Positions 18,727-26,803 of a DNA stretch of 36,194 nucleotides are shown here, one piece after another. How positions within the stretch are numbered: position 1 is the first letter of the stretch; every line of letters starts with the position of its first letter. Position numbers and translations under genes: made by a program. The notes beneath the pieces were generated by a model. It was not told the origin of the DNA. It worked only from the letters and a program-made list of their open reading frames with translations, and searched no databases. The stretch is from Rhizobiaceae bacterium (GTDB lineage: Bacteria; Pseudomonadota; Alphaproteobacteria; Rhizobiales; Rhizobiaceae), in assembly GCA_026981655.1 (NCBI GenBank), contig JALSIJ010000269.1, forward strand, positions 1 to 36,194, given 5' to 3'.

Positions 18727-18751
18727 GAGTTCTTGATGTGGAGTTCTTGAT
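18727..18751. repeat. Direct repeat upstream of mgtE
   Basis: The 11-base word GAGTTCTTGAT occurs twice, at 18727-18737 and 18741-18751, separated by GTG, in the leader region between hflX and mgtE. A 14-base period is not a clear helical repeat. It could be a binding site or a slippage duplication. Confidence 0.4.
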
Positions 18752-18805
18752 CTTGCATTGGTATAACGCGGCAATAACTATCGTATTATTATTCAGGGGA
18801 TTAAA

Positions 18806-20206
18806 TTGGAGCAGCAGCCAGATGAGTCGACAGCCCCAGATCAAGAGCCATTTTACGAAAATGATGGCGCGATTAAAGCGGCGTTTCTGACTGAAATTCT
18901 TGCGGCAATTGAAGCAAGAAATGCTGAATTTATAGCGACAGAGATTGCGCATCTGCACGAGTCTGAACTTGGCGACTTGCTGGAAGCGCTTGATGCTGAA
19001 CAACGTCAGGCGCTGGTTGAACTATCAGGCAAGAGCTTTGATTTAACCTCCTTGACAGAGGTCGACGAGGCCATTCGGCTCGAAATTGTGGATGCAATGC
19101 CGAATGAGCAGATTGCGGAAGCTTTTCGAGATCTGGATTCTGACGATGCCGTCTTCATTCTGGAGGATATGGATGCCTCAGATCAGAAGGAAATTCTATC
19201 GAAAATTCCGATACAGGAACGCGTCGGACTGCAACGGGCGTTGGATTATCCAGAAGATACCGCCGGTCGGCGTATGCAGACAGAATTTATCGCTGTGCCG
19301 CCTTTCTGGTCCGTTGGCCAGACCATCGATCATATGCGTGAAGCAGATGATTTACCTGATCGTTTCAGTGAAATTTTTGCTATTGAGCCGACATTCAAAC
19401 TGGCGGGCACCGTTGAACTCGACAAGCTGTTGCGTTCTAAACGCGATACCCGAATACAAGAGATATTGAGCGAAAACCTTCATCCTATCCCAGCGACCCT
19501 GGATCAGGAAGAAGCTGCTATGGTGTTTGAACGTTATGACCTTTTATCGGCACCAGTGATTGATGAGAATGAGCGTCTGGTCGGTGTATTGACCATTGAT
19601 GATGTTGTTGATGTCATCCACGAAGAGGCCGAGGAAGATATTAAATTGCTTGCCGGTGTGGGGCATGAGGAACTTTCTGATAGTGTTTTTGAAACCGCAA
19701 AGTCTCGATTTGTCTGGCTGTTTGCAAATTTGATTACGGCAATAGTTGCTTCGCTCGTTATTGGATTGTTCGATGCGACGATTGAGCAAATGGTGGCACT
19801 TGCCGTGTTGATGCCGATCGTTGCCTCGATGGGAGGCAATGCGGGTACGCAAACCATGACGGTGGCTGTGAGGGCGCTATCGACCCGAGATATTGATACC
19901 TATAATGCCAAGCGGATTATTCGACGTGAGGTATTTGTCGGTGGGATAAATGGTGTTGTGTTTGCCCTGTTGGTTGGGATAATTGCAACCATTTGGTTCT
20001 CCAATATTCAGTTGGGCGTTATTATTGCAATCGCAATGATCATAAATATGATATTTGCCGCGTTGGCCGGTATCCTAATTCCGCTTAGCCTGCACAGGTT
20101 GGAAATTGATCCGGCAATTGCATCCAGTGTATTCGTGACAACTATTACTGATGTTGTCGGCTTCTTTGCCTTTTTGGGTCTGGCGTCATTTTGGCTGCTG
20201 TCTTAA
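18806..20206 (+). CDS. mgtE: Magnesium transporter MgtE
   Basis: This 466-residue channel-type Mg2+ transporter has the standard layout. There is an N-terminal superhelical MgtE_N domain (about 25-130) rich in acidic residues, then a CBS pair (about 145-275, including DLPDRFSEIFAI and LLSAPVIDENERLVGVLTIDD). Five C-terminal membrane helices begin near residue 300. The pore helices show PIVASMGGNAGTQT and a late TDVVGFFAFLGLA segment with the conserved Asp that binds Mg2+. The start is a TTG preceded by AGGGGA five bases away; no ATG suits the N-domain. It is separate from hflX by 132 bases. No magnesium riboswitch could be recognised in that leader. Confidence 0.94.
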   Translation: MEQQPDESTAPDQEPFYENDGAIKAAFLTEILAAIEARNAEFIATEIAHLHESELGDLLEALDAEQRQALVELSGKSFDLTSLTEVDEAIRLEIVDAMPNEQIAEAFRDLDSDDAVFILEDMDASDQKEILSKIPIQERVGLQRALDYPEDTAGRRMQTEFIAVPPFWSVGQTIDHMREADDLPDRFSEIFAIEPTFKLAGTVELDKLLRSKRDTRIQEILSENLHPIPATLDQEEAAMVFERYDLLSAPVIDENERLVGVLTIDDVVDVIHEEAEEDIKLLAGVGHEELSDSVFETAKSRFVWLFANLITAIVASLVIGLFDATIEQMVALAVLMPIVASMGGNAGTQTMTVAVRALSTRDIDTYNAKRIIRREVFVGGINGVVFALLVGIIATIWFSNIQLGVIIAIAMIINMIFAALAGILIPLSLHRLEIDPAIASSVFVTTITDVVGFFAFLGLASFWLLS

Positions 20207-20262
20207 TATTCGAGCGTTCCAGCGCATACTTAATCCAAATATGCGATTCAAAAGTGTTTTGA

Positions 20263-20279
20263 TTGACTTTTACGTAAAA
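20263..20279 (+). promoter_or_regulatory. Candidate MerR/LiuR-type operator overlapping a -35 box
   Basis: A perfect 12-base palindrome TTTTACGTAAAA (20268-20279) overlaps a consensus-like -35 element TTGACT (20263-20268), 74 bases before the MerR-family gene. The ATAGGG after a 19-base gap, or CAATAG after 17, could serve as -10. MerR-family operators commonly sit within long spacers, and LiuR-type operators known from other proteobacteria contain an ACGTAAA core as I recall. Autoregulation is inferred. Confidence 0.45.
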
Positions 20280-20352
20280 TGAATTCAATAGGGGCGCAGA
20301 ATTGCATTTTTAGATTGCAAGGGAGCCAGTTTAATATCCAACGGGATTACTG

Positions 20353-20739
20353 ATGAGTGAATTTTATACTATTACCGAACTCACCAAGGAATTTGGTATT
20401 TCAACCCGGACCATTCGTTTTTATGAGGACGAGGGCCTGATAAATCCAATACGTCGCGGGCGGACGCGCCTGTTTCGACCGGTTGATCGTGGGCTGCTTA
20501 AACTGATTTTACGCGGCAAGCGCTTGGGTTTTTCCATTGCTGAAATTCGCGAAATCATTGAGATGTACAAAACACCGCCCGGCGAGGCAGGACAAATGCG
20601 GTTGTTGATTAAAAAGGTCAATGAACGCCGCGAAGAGCTTTATCAAAAACGCCTTGATATTGAAGAAACTCTTGCTGAGTTGGATAATGCAGAAGAAGCC
20701 TGCCTTGCTCGTATGGCTGAGCTTGGCGTTTCACAATAG
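20353..20739 (+). CDS. MerR-family regulator, LiuR-like
   Basis: This is a 128-residue MerR-type DNA-binding protein. The winged helix starts with YTITELTKEFGISTRTIRFYEDEGLI, and the second HTH part is GLLKLILRGKRLGFSIAEIREII. It ends with a dimerising coiled coil (KKVNERREELYQKRLDIEETLAELDNAE). It lacks the C-terminal Cys pair of metal-sensing MerR proteins. Sequence style and proximity to an isovaleryl-CoA dehydrogenase gene, three genes away, match the LiuR group that controls leucine and isovalerate degradation. The assignment as LiuR is inferred from context. A palindromic ACGTAAA site overlies its probable promoter. The other leucine-degradation genes (methylcrotonyl-CoA carboxylase, hydratase) are not in the window. 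Confidence 0.82.
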   Translation: MSEFYTITELTKEFGISTRTIRFYEDEGLINPIRRGRTRLFRPVDRGLLKLILRGKRLGFSIAEIREIIEMYKTPPGEAGQMRLLIKKVNERREELYQKRLDIEETLAELDNAEEACLARMAELGVSQ

Positions 20740-20760
20740 CTGAAGGATCAAGTCGCACAC

Positions 20761-20793
20761 TAGAGCGTGTCCTTCTTTGGCGGAATCACTCTA
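20761..20793. repeat. Imperfect palindromic intergenic element
   Basis: Between the convergent MerR and methyltransferase-like genes, TAGAGCGTGTCC (20761-20772) and GGAATCACTCTA (20782-20793) form arms that pair at nine of twelve positions around a nine-base loop. The TAGAG/CTCTA ends resemble small palindromic repeats scattered through Hyphomicrobiales intergenic DNA, as I recall them. Only one copy was seen in the window. Confidence 0.4.
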
Positions 20794-20859
20794 TTTTCTT
20801 TCGCTCACGGCCACTTGAGCTTGAGCTCGGCCTTTGCGGGAGCGATGCATTCGCACCGG

Positions 20860-20874
20860 GCCACTCTTAGTGGC
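20860..20874. terminator. Short hairpin between convergent genes
   Basis: GCCACT-ctt-AGTGGC is a perfect six-base-pair stem with a three-base loop, placed just before the end of the minus-strand methyltransferase-like gene and after the MerR gene. It is symmetrical and could terminate both transcripts, but no clear T-run follows on either strand. It lies in a dyad-rich stretch that also holds TTGAGCTTGAGCTC near 20815-20826. Confidence 0.3.
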
Positions 20875-20904
20875 TTGACTGCTTCTATGTAAACATGAAA
20901 GCGT

Positions 20905-21408
20905 CTAAACCCAGCGACGAACCTTCCTTGTATATTCATTCCATTCTTGTCCGAATTTAGCCTTCAGATGTATTTCCTCACGTTTGATAGCCAATTCTTC
21001 GATGGCAAAAATAGCTATCGCGGCGGTGATAAGCTGCCAGGGATTGGCTGTGGCTAATCCAATTCCGCTTATAATTACAATATCAGCAACATAGATGGGG
21101 TTTCTGGACCAGCGAAAGGGACCTTTTGTTGCAAGATGGCTGGCGGCTTTATTCGGCATGATTGTTGTATCAATGCTCTTGAATGTTATAAATGCCCAGA
21201 CAGCGACGGCCAATGCCAGTATCACCATCAAGACGCCCAACGGCCAAAATGTGGCACTGATACTTGAAATCCAGTCAAGTGGCTCAATTTTTTGTGCAAT
21301 CCAGCCGATGGCGATCGCTGCAAGTGTTATGATTGGAGGCCAGGGAATAGTGTTTGGTTTTTTGCTGTAATCTGCCAATTTCAATCTGCTTTTTGCTGGT
21401 ATTTTCAA
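20905..21408 (-). CDS. Isoprenylcysteine carboxyl methyltransferase-like membrane protein
   Basis: This polytopic protein of up to 167 residues belongs to the ICMT/PEMT-like methyltransferase superfamily. About four hydrophobic segments are visible (near residues 24-40, 54-72, 105-120 and 123-137). The C-terminal catalytic signature reads TKGPFRWSRNPIYVAD, with the typical Arg-Asn-Pro-x-Tyr, followed by EEIHLKAKFGQEWNEYTRKVRRW. These bind S-adenosylmethionine in the family. The substrate of bacterial members is mostly unknown; small lipophilic thiols or phospholipids are possible. The start is uncertain: the frame opens with a TTG at 21408, and other TTG codons follow at codons 9 and 11. It is convergent with the MerR gene and divergent from the GNAT gene. 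Confidence 0.8.
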   Translation of the reverse strand: MKIPAKSRLKLADYSKKPNTIPWPPIITLAAIAIGWIAQKIEPLDWISSISATFWPLGVLMVILALAVAVWAFITFKSIDTTIMPNKAASHLATKGPFRWSRNPIYVADIVIISGIGLATANPWQLITAAIAIFAIEELAIKREEIHLKAKFGQEWNEYTRKVRRWV

Positions 21409-21468
21409 TATCTACAGATACATTGCCTGCAATAAGTATTTGATGTCAAATAACGATTGGATGAGCAG

Positions 21469-21909
21469 ATGGGTATTGAAATTCGACCGCTGGAACCAAA
21501 TGACAAAGACCAATGGTTGGCGCTATGGAGTGGCTATCTTGCTTATTATAAAACTAAAATTTCGGATGAAGTGAGCGAAGTTACCTGGCAACGGATTTTG
21601 GACAAAGAATTTAATATCAATGGGTATTGTGCGGTTGATAAAACTGGGAATTTATTGGGCTTTGTCCATTTTCTCTATCATCCGGTTACATGGTCTAAAG
21701 CCTCACGTTGTTATCTTGAAGATCTGTTCACTTCCACTGATGCACGCGGAAAAGGTGTTGGCAGAGCGCTGATCAATGCCGTTTACGATGCGGCTGATAA
21801 ACATGGTGCGGATCAGGTGTACTGGCTCACCGAGGACTTTAATACCACAGCTCACTTGCTTTATGACAAGGTTGCAAAAAGAACACCTTTCATTAAATAT
21901 GCGCGCTAA
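21469..21909 (+). CDS. GNAT family N-acetyltransferase
   Basis: This 146-residue acetyltransferase has the GNAT fold. It opens with an [18 protein letters not shown] strand-helix. The acetyl-CoA pyrophosphate-binding motif A lies in [21 protein letters not shown], with Arg-Gly-Lys-Gly-Val-Gly-Arg. The following [19 protein letters not shown] segment is the motif B region, with a conserved Tyr near the C-terminus. The substrate cannot be told from sequence; small amines or amino acids are common. I prefer the ATG at 21469, after GGATGAG, over a TTG four codons earlier. It ends 41 bases before the isovaleryl-CoA dehydrogenase start, so the two may be cotranscribed. Confidence 0.87.
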   Translation: MGIEIRPLEPNDKDQWLALWSGYLAYYKTKISDEVSEVTWQRILDKEFNINGYCAVDKTGNLLGFVHFLYHPVTWSKASRCYLEDLFTSTDARGKGVGRALINAVYDAADKHGADQVYWLTEDFNTTAHLLYDKVAKRTPFIKYAR

Positions 21910-21950
21910 ATTACACCAAATTCCAGTCACACCCAACCCGGACCATTCTC

Positions 21951-23123
21951 ATGATTCCCAATGATCTGCCGCAATTGAATTTCAATCTTGGCGAAGACGC
22001 CGATATGCTGCGAGATAGTGTTCGATCATTCTCTCAGGACCGTATCGCGCCACTGGCGGAAAAGATTGACAAGGAAGACTGGTTTCCAATTGAGCTTTGG
22101 CCGGAAATGGGAGCATTGGGTCTGCATGGCATAACAGTCGATGAAAAATGGGGTGGTGCGGGAATGGGTTATCTCGAACATTGCATTGCAATGGAGGAGG
22201 TTTCTCGCGCCTCTGCTTCCGTCGGTCTGTCATATGGCGCACATTCAAACCTTTGCATCAATCAGCTAAGTCGCTGGGGCAATGATGATCAAAAATCGCG
22301 TTATCTTGAACAACTGATTACCGGCGAACACCTTGGCGCTTTGGCGATGAGTGAACCTGATGCCGGTTCTGACGTGGTCTCGATGAAGCTGCGCGCCGAC
22401 AAAAAAGGCGATCATTATGTACTTAATGGTTCAAAATTCTGGATCACCAATGCACCTCAGGCCAATACGCTGATCGTTTACGCAAAAACTGATATGGATG
22501 CCGGATCGCGAGGGATTACCGCATTTCTGGTTGAAAAAGAATTTGCAGGTTTTTCGATTGCACAAAAACTCGATAAATTGGGCATGCGCGGCTCTGAAAC
22601 CGGTGAACTGGTTTTTGAAAATTGCGAAGTGCCAGAGGAAAATATTCTTGGAACTTTGAATGAGGGTGTCAAAGTGCTGATGTCTGGCCTCGATTATGAG
22701 CGCACAGTGCTTGCCGCCGGTCCACTTGGTATTATGCAGGCCTGTATGGATATTGTGCTGCCCTATATTCATGACCGCAAACAATTCGGAAAACCCATTG
22801 GTACATTTCAACTCGTGCAGGGCAAGGTTGCTGATATGTATGTGACGATGAATGCCTGTAAGGCCTATGTATATTCTGTTGCCTCTGCCTGCGACCGCGG
22901 CGAGACCACACGTCAGGATTCTGCCGGTGCAATACTTTACGCCGCAGAAAAGGCCACCCAAACCGCGTTGGATGCTATTCAACTGCTTGGTGGCAATGGA
23001 TATATCAATGATTATCCAACCGGCCGATTGCTGCGTGATGCCAAACTTTACGAGATCGGAGCTGGTACAAGCGAAATCAGGCGCATGTTGATAGGCCGAG
23101 AGCTGTTTGAAAAAAGCAGTTAA
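21951..23123 (+). CDS. ivd: Isovaleryl-CoA dehydrogenase
   Basis: This FAD acyl-CoA dehydrogenase of 390 residues oxidises isovaleryl-CoA to 3-methylcrotonyl-CoA in leucine degradation and passes electrons to ETF. Family landmarks are [18 protein letters not shown] and SKFWITNA (substrate and FAD binding), then [21 protein letters not shown] and [33 protein letters not shown] in separate C-terminal blocks. The segment [13 protein letters not shown] and the unusual catalytic base Glu250 in [16 protein letters not shown] distinguish isovaleryl-CoA dehydrogenase from short-chain relatives, whose base is in the C-terminal region. The nearby MerR regulator fits LiuR control. No strong ribosome binding site is visible at the ATG. 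Other leucine-pathway genes must lie elsewhere. Confidence 0.93.
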   Translation: MIPNDLPQLNFNLGEDADMLRDSVRSFSQDRIAPLAEKIDKEDWFPIELWPEMGALGLHGITVDEKWGGAGMGYLEHCIAMEEVSRASASVGLSYGAHSNLCINQLSRWGNDDQKSRYLEQLITGEHLGALAMSEPDAGSDVVSMKLRADKKGDHYVLNGSKFWITNAPQANTLIVYAKTDMDAGSRGITAFLVEKEFAGFSIAQKLDKLGMRGSETGELVFENCEVPEENILGTLNEGVKVLMSGLDYERTVLAAGPLGIMQACMDIVLPYIHDRKQFGKPIGTFQLVQGKVADMYVTMNACKAYVYSVASACDRGETTRQDSAGAILYAAEKATQTALDAIQLLGGNGYINDYPTGRLLRDAKLYEIGAGTSEIRRMLIGRELFEKSS

Positions 23124-23180
23124 GTTGATTTGATCGCTCCAGATTAACCGCTAAACTGATTATCATGGTTGGAGCTCGTC

Positions 23181-23333
23181 ATGTGCAATACTGCAAGTGA
23201 TGTCTTTGCATTCGTACCCGGTTTAAAGTCATTCTACAGATCGCCCGACAAGCGGTTTGGTCTGGCGGTCAGTACAGATTTAATGATGGAAAGGATAAAT
23301 TCAGATGTTCATATACTCAGGCAATTTGTTTAA
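23181..23333 (+). CDS. Possible 50-residue leader ORF overlapping the SH3b gene start
   Basis: An ATG at 23181, preceded by GGAG at a good distance of six bases, opens a frame of 50 codons (MCNTASDVFAFVPGLKSFYR and onward) that ends at a TAA inside the next gene, 29 bases after its start. I recognise no family. Its ribosome binding site is better than chance, and the overlap would allow translational coupling. Its short length and lack of any known domain keep this tentative. Confidence 0.25.
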   Translation: MCNTASDVFAFVPGLKSFYRSPDKRFGLAVSTDLMMERINSDVHILRQFV

Positions 23334-23631
23334 AACAGCTTTTTTCGCAGTGATAATTGCAGTCGGTATTGCTGGGCTTTCAAGTCAGGCTGCCAATGCG
23401 GATGGTTATCCAATCAATCAGAATACATATGTTGTTGGCGTAGCATCCTGGGATGTGTTGAATATTCGTAAATGGCCAGCCCCGCGTTCCAGAATAGTTG
23501 GGTCCGTCGATCCTGGAGCTCGGGTATGGGTAGAACGCTGTATAGTAAAACCTCGAGCCACCGACTGGTGCAAAATATCATGGCGGGGCCAATATGGATG
23601 GGTAAATTCCAAGTTTTTGGACATGTATTAA
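23305..23631 (+). CDS. Secreted SH3b-domain protein
   Basis: This is a 108-residue exported protein. The signal peptide has Lys10, a hydrophobic core FFAVIIAVGIAGL and the cleavage motif ANA before Asp33. The mature part is one bacterial SH3 domain: residues about 42-108 run from VVGVASWDVLNIRKWPAPRS through IVGSVDPGARVWVERC to WCKISWRGQYGWVNSKFLDM. The LNIRKWPAPRS turn and GWVNSKFL end are standard for SH3_3 domains. Two cysteines in the domain may form a disulfide. Such small proteins often bind cell-wall peptides or act as periplasmic adaptors. AAAGGA lies nine bases before the ATG. It is a stand-alone gene with 178 bases before the MBOAT gene, where a CGGTT-tttt-AACCG hairpin (near 23672-23687) may weakly terminate it. 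Confidence 0.85.
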   Translation: MFIYSGNLFKTAFFAVIIAVGIAGLSSQAANADGYPINQNTYVVGVASWDVLNIRKWPAPRSRIVGSVDPGARVWVERCIVKPRATDWCKISWRGQYGWVNSKFLDMY

Positions 23632-23809
23632 GTCGTGTAATTTACCAAACTGGCCGGCTGTCTTATATTTCAACGGTTTTTTAACCGCAATTTGGATTTT
23701 CTCTCTAAAGGTCCAAATTTAGATATGCGACAAGCCGAATATTAATCTGAATTTTGCAATTTAGTGTTTTGATCAACCTTCAAACCGAAGGGGACCGGTC
23801 AAAAATACT

Positions 23810-25213
23810 ATGATATTCAGCTCGTTAGATTTCATTATATATTTTCTGCCAGTGGTTTTTACGACCTTTTGGCTTGCGAACCTGTATTCGAAGAAATTAT
23901 CGATACTGGTGCTCTGCGTTTCTTCAATGGCATTTTATGCCTATTGGAAATGGGAATATACGCTGCTTTTTGCCGGTTCGATCCTGATCAACTATTTATG
24001 CTATCGCCTGATTGAAGCCTCCGGCAAGGTTGCCGTTCTAAAAACTGGCATCATCGCAAACTTGTTGCTGATCGCTGTTTATAAATACGCAAATTTTTTC
24101 GTATCCGATGTTGCGCAATATGAGCCCTGGCAACAGTATGTTGAAAACATTATACTGCCGTTGGGCATTAGCTTTTTCACATTCCAGCAGGTTTCATTTC
24201 TTGTTGATAGCTACCGCGAAAAGCAGGAGCGGGTGAGCCTGCTCAACTATTTTGCCTATGTTTCGTTTTTCCCACAGCTTATTGCCGGGCCGATTGTTCG
24301 CCACGATGAGTTTCTTTATCAGCTCAACGAGAAACTTAACCTCAAGGCTAATTTCGTTCGTGGGTTGTTGTTTTTCTCGATTGGTTTGGCGAAGAAGGTG
24401 ATGATTGCCGATACGCTTTCAGCCTATGTTAAACTTGGATATGCAGATCCGACTTTGCTTAGCACACCAGATGCATGGATGCTGTCGCTGCTCTATACAT
24501 TCCAGCTTTATTTTGATTTCTCAGGCTATAGCGATATGGCGATTGGTCTGGCGCTGATGTTTGGCCTGCAATTGCCGCAAAACTTTCATTCGCCTTACAA
24601 GTCCGCCAGCATTCAGGAATTCTGGCAACGCTGGCACATGACCCTGTCTCGCTGGCTGCGCGATTATTTGTATATTCCACTGGGTGGTTCGCGAAATGGC
24701 GAATTGCGCACCTATATGGCCCTGCTGGCGACAATGTTCCTTGGCGGGCTTTGGCATGGGGCAGGGTGGACATTTGTTGTGTGGGGCGCGGCACACGGTG
24801 TGGCTCTTGCAATCAACCGTATGTGGTCGAAAGCTGGTTTTAAATTGCCGATGATCATTGGCTGGATGTTGACATTCTTGTTTGTAGTCAACCTTTGGGT
24901 CGTGTTCAGGGCTGAAAATTTTGGCCTTGCTGCTCAAGTTTATACACAGATGTGGGATGTGGCGACATTGCTTAATCCGCAGAGCTGGGTGCATCAGATA
25001 TTCCAACCCAACCTTTGGCTCGCCCTTGGTGCTTTGGTCATCATCGTGACCGCTATGCCAAATTCGTGGCAGATGGATGCCTGGTATCAAGAAAATCGCA
25101 GCGTTGCCCGTCAGGCTATCGGGTATTTTTCGTTCGGATTGTTTTTCATGTTTTCGGTCAAACGAATGATGGAAGCATCCGCCCCCAGTGAATTTATTTA
25201 TTTTCAGTTTTAG
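23810..25213 (+). CDS. MBOAT-family O-acyltransferase (AlgI/DltB/PatA-like)
   Basis: This polytopic inner-membrane acyltransferase has 467 residues. The N-terminal part has several hydrophobic helices; LPLGISFFTFQQVSFLVDSYR, FFPQLIAGPIVRHDEF and LYTFQLYFDFSGYSDMAIGLALMFG are landmarks of the AlgI-type MBOAT family. QEFWQRWHMTLSRWLRDYLY and the nearly invariant His316 in GGLWHGAGWTF mark the active site. Such enzymes move acyl groups, usually acetyl or D-alanyl, across the membrane onto exported polysaccharide, teichoic acid or peptidoglycan. The adjacent gene, 12 bases downstream, encodes an SGNH-like partner, as in AlgI/AlgJ, PatA/PatB and DltB/DltD systems. No polysaccharide synthase is nearby, so the acceptor is unknown. 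An AGGGGA lies rather far (15 bases) from the ATG. Confidence 0.92.
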   Translation: MIFSSLDFIIYFLPVVFTTFWLANLYSKKLSILVLCVSSMAFYAYWKWEYTLLFAGSILINYLCYRLIEASGKVAVLKTGIIANLLLIAVYKYANFFVSDVAQYEPWQQYVENIILPLGISFFTFQQVSFLVDSYREKQERVSLLNYFAYVSFFPQLIAGPIVRHDEFLYQLNEKLNLKANFVRGLLFFSIGLAKKVMIADTLSAYVKLGYADPTLLSTPDAWMLSLLYTFQLYFDFSGYSDMAIGLALMFGLQLPQNFHSPYKSASIQEFWQRWHMTLSRWLRDYLYIPLGGSRNGELRTYMALLATMFLGGLWHGAGWTFVVWGAAHGVALAINRMWSKAGFKLPMIIGWMLTFLFVVNLWVVFRAENFGLAAQVYTQMWDVATLLNPQSWVHQIFQPNLWLALGALVIIVTAMPNSWQMDAWYQENRSVARQAIGYFSFGLFFMFSVKRMMEASAPSEFIYFQF

Positions 25214-25225
25214 GGAGAGGATATC

Positions 25226-26707
25226 ATGCGGCTTTTTGCTTTTATTACCGGTGTTTTCGCAGCCCTAATGCTGTTTGTTGCCAGCCCATATTTGTTGAAA
25301 GATAATGCTGCCAAGGCATCCTATTGGATACCCAAGGTATTCACTTATCAGGATCAATTGCTGGCCAAGCGCGACAATCGTCCCAAACTGGTGATTATTT
25401 CCGGTTCCAATGGCATTTACGGATTTGATGGCAACTATCTGGAAAAATACACTAATTTTGATGTGGTCAATATGGCTGTTCATATCGGGTTTGACTTGAG
25501 CCTGTATAAAAACCGGTTGGCCGGAAAATTGAAGCGTGGTGATGTGGTCATTGCACCTCTTGAACATGGTCTTTACCGTCGCGAGGAAACAACTGATTTC
25601 CATCAGAAGCAAAATCTTTTGTGGATGCAGCGTTTCTTTGATTATGATACGTGGATTGAGAAGCTTACCTATAATCTCGAAACACCATCTGAGATTTATT
25701 TTGACCTCGCATTGCAGAAAGTTATGGGTAAGAAGCGTGATCTTGCCGGTCTTGCTGCACTTGGTAACGATAGAATTACGGCACCGCGTATAATGCCAAA
25801 ACGTAAACCCTTGCACGTGAGCCTTGCAGACAAGGACGGGTTTTTCAACATTCCACTTGCACCAAGTAAGTCTGTCTTAAAAATTTTTGCCAGGCAAAAG
25901 CGCCCCTATACAGCGCTGCCGGTGAGTGCTGCATCTGGAACCAGTGCAATCGCCAAATTACAGGAATTGAAAGCATCTGTTGAAGCGCAAGGTGCAAAGT
26001 TTTATTTAACCTGGCCGACAATGGCAGAGCTTAAATCTCACTCCCGCTATGACAAGAAACTGGTGAAAAGTTACAAGCGTTTCCAGGCCGCACTAAAAAG
26101 CTCCAATCTGGATATGATCTGCAATCCGGCAAAGCAGTTTATTCCAGCAAAATATTTCAGTGATACGGTTTATCACGTAAATGCCTGGGGTGCGATTGAG
26201 CGATCAATCAATCTTGCACAATGTCTAAAACGTATTGAAGGCAGTGTCTTTCAGATAGCCAATTCGGTAGATCAGCATTCAGTGGAAAATCAATTGTCTA
26301 TTCGCAGCAGTCGTACAAAAATGCTGGCCCCATTTGAGGTGGCATTGCGCGACTTAAATGTTGTGAAAGGCGGGCTTGAGGCCTATTACCGCGATCATGG
26401 GGCCTATCCAAAGTCGAGTGACGATGGCAAGGGGTGGGATGGACCTCGTTCCAAATGGGGAGAGCGCACCAAGGTCTGGATAAAGGATCTCGTACCTGAT
26501 TATATTGATGCATTACCCGTCGATTGGCGCAACTCCAATAGTGTTGATTACCAATATTTATACAAATCGAACGGTAAAGTGTTCAAAATGATGAATCGCA
26601 GGCCACCTGACTGCCAATTGGCAAAGACCATAGTTCCCAAGTTTTCTGACGTATCACGGAATTGCTGGGCTTATGGAATTTATCAGGGCTACGCCAAGAC
26701 CTGGTGA
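25226..26707 (+). CDS. SGNH-like MBOAT partner fused to a pseudopilin-like C-terminal domain
   Basis: This 493-residue protein starts with an N-terminal membrane anchor or signal (residues 4-24), placing the rest in the periplasm. Residues about 53-335 look like an SGNH/DltD/AlgX-type domain: a nucleophile loop LVIISGSNGIYGF with Ser61, and a late SDTVYHVNAWGA with Asp313 and His317 resembling the D...H block. From about residue 372 the sequence changes to one like GspG major pseudopilins after their helix: ALRDLNVVKGGLEAYYRDHG, then AYPKSSDDG, a Trp-rich stretch, LVPDYIDALPVDWRN, and a YQYLYKSNGKVFKMM strand pair. The C-terminal end has Cys residues (PDCQ and RNCW) that may pair. AGGGAGAGG precedes the ATG. 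It is surely coexpressed with the MBOAT gene. The fusion is unusual; the fold assignments are by eye. Confidence 0.75.
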   Translation: MRLFAFITGVFAALMLFVASPYLLKDNAAKASYWIPKVFTYQDQLLAKRDNRPKLVIISGSNGIYGFDGNYLEKYTNFDVVNMAVHIGFDLSLYKNRLAGKLKRGDVVIAPLEHGLYRREETTDFHQKQNLLWMQRFFDYDTWIEKLTYNLETPSEIYFDLALQKVMGKKRDLAGLAALGNDRITAPRIMPKRKPLHVSLADKDGFFNIPLAPSKSVLKIFARQKRPYTALPVSAASGTSAIAKLQELKASVEAQGAKFYLTWPTMAELKSHSRYDKKLVKSYKRFQAALKSSNLDMICNPAKQFIPAKYFSDTVYHVNAWGAIERSINLAQCLKRIEGSVFQIANSVDQHSVENQLSIRSSRTKMLAPFEVALRDLNVVKGGLEAYYRDHGAYPKSSDDGKGWDGPRSKWGERTKVWIKDLVPDYIDALPVDWRNSNSVDYQYLYKSNGKVFKMMNRRPPDCQLAKTIVPKFSDVSRNCWAYGIYQGYAKTW

Positions 26708-26803
26708 CGGAGTCGACCACCAGATTGGCGGGTCAAATGGTAACAGTTACAATCTCACAATTGAGCAATATTAATTGGGCCTGAATGTAAAGGATGCGGT
26801 ATC

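Noticed and set aside
18674-18805. Magnesium riboswitch before mgtE
   Set aside because: The 132-base leader is too short and shows no M-box-like conserved helices.
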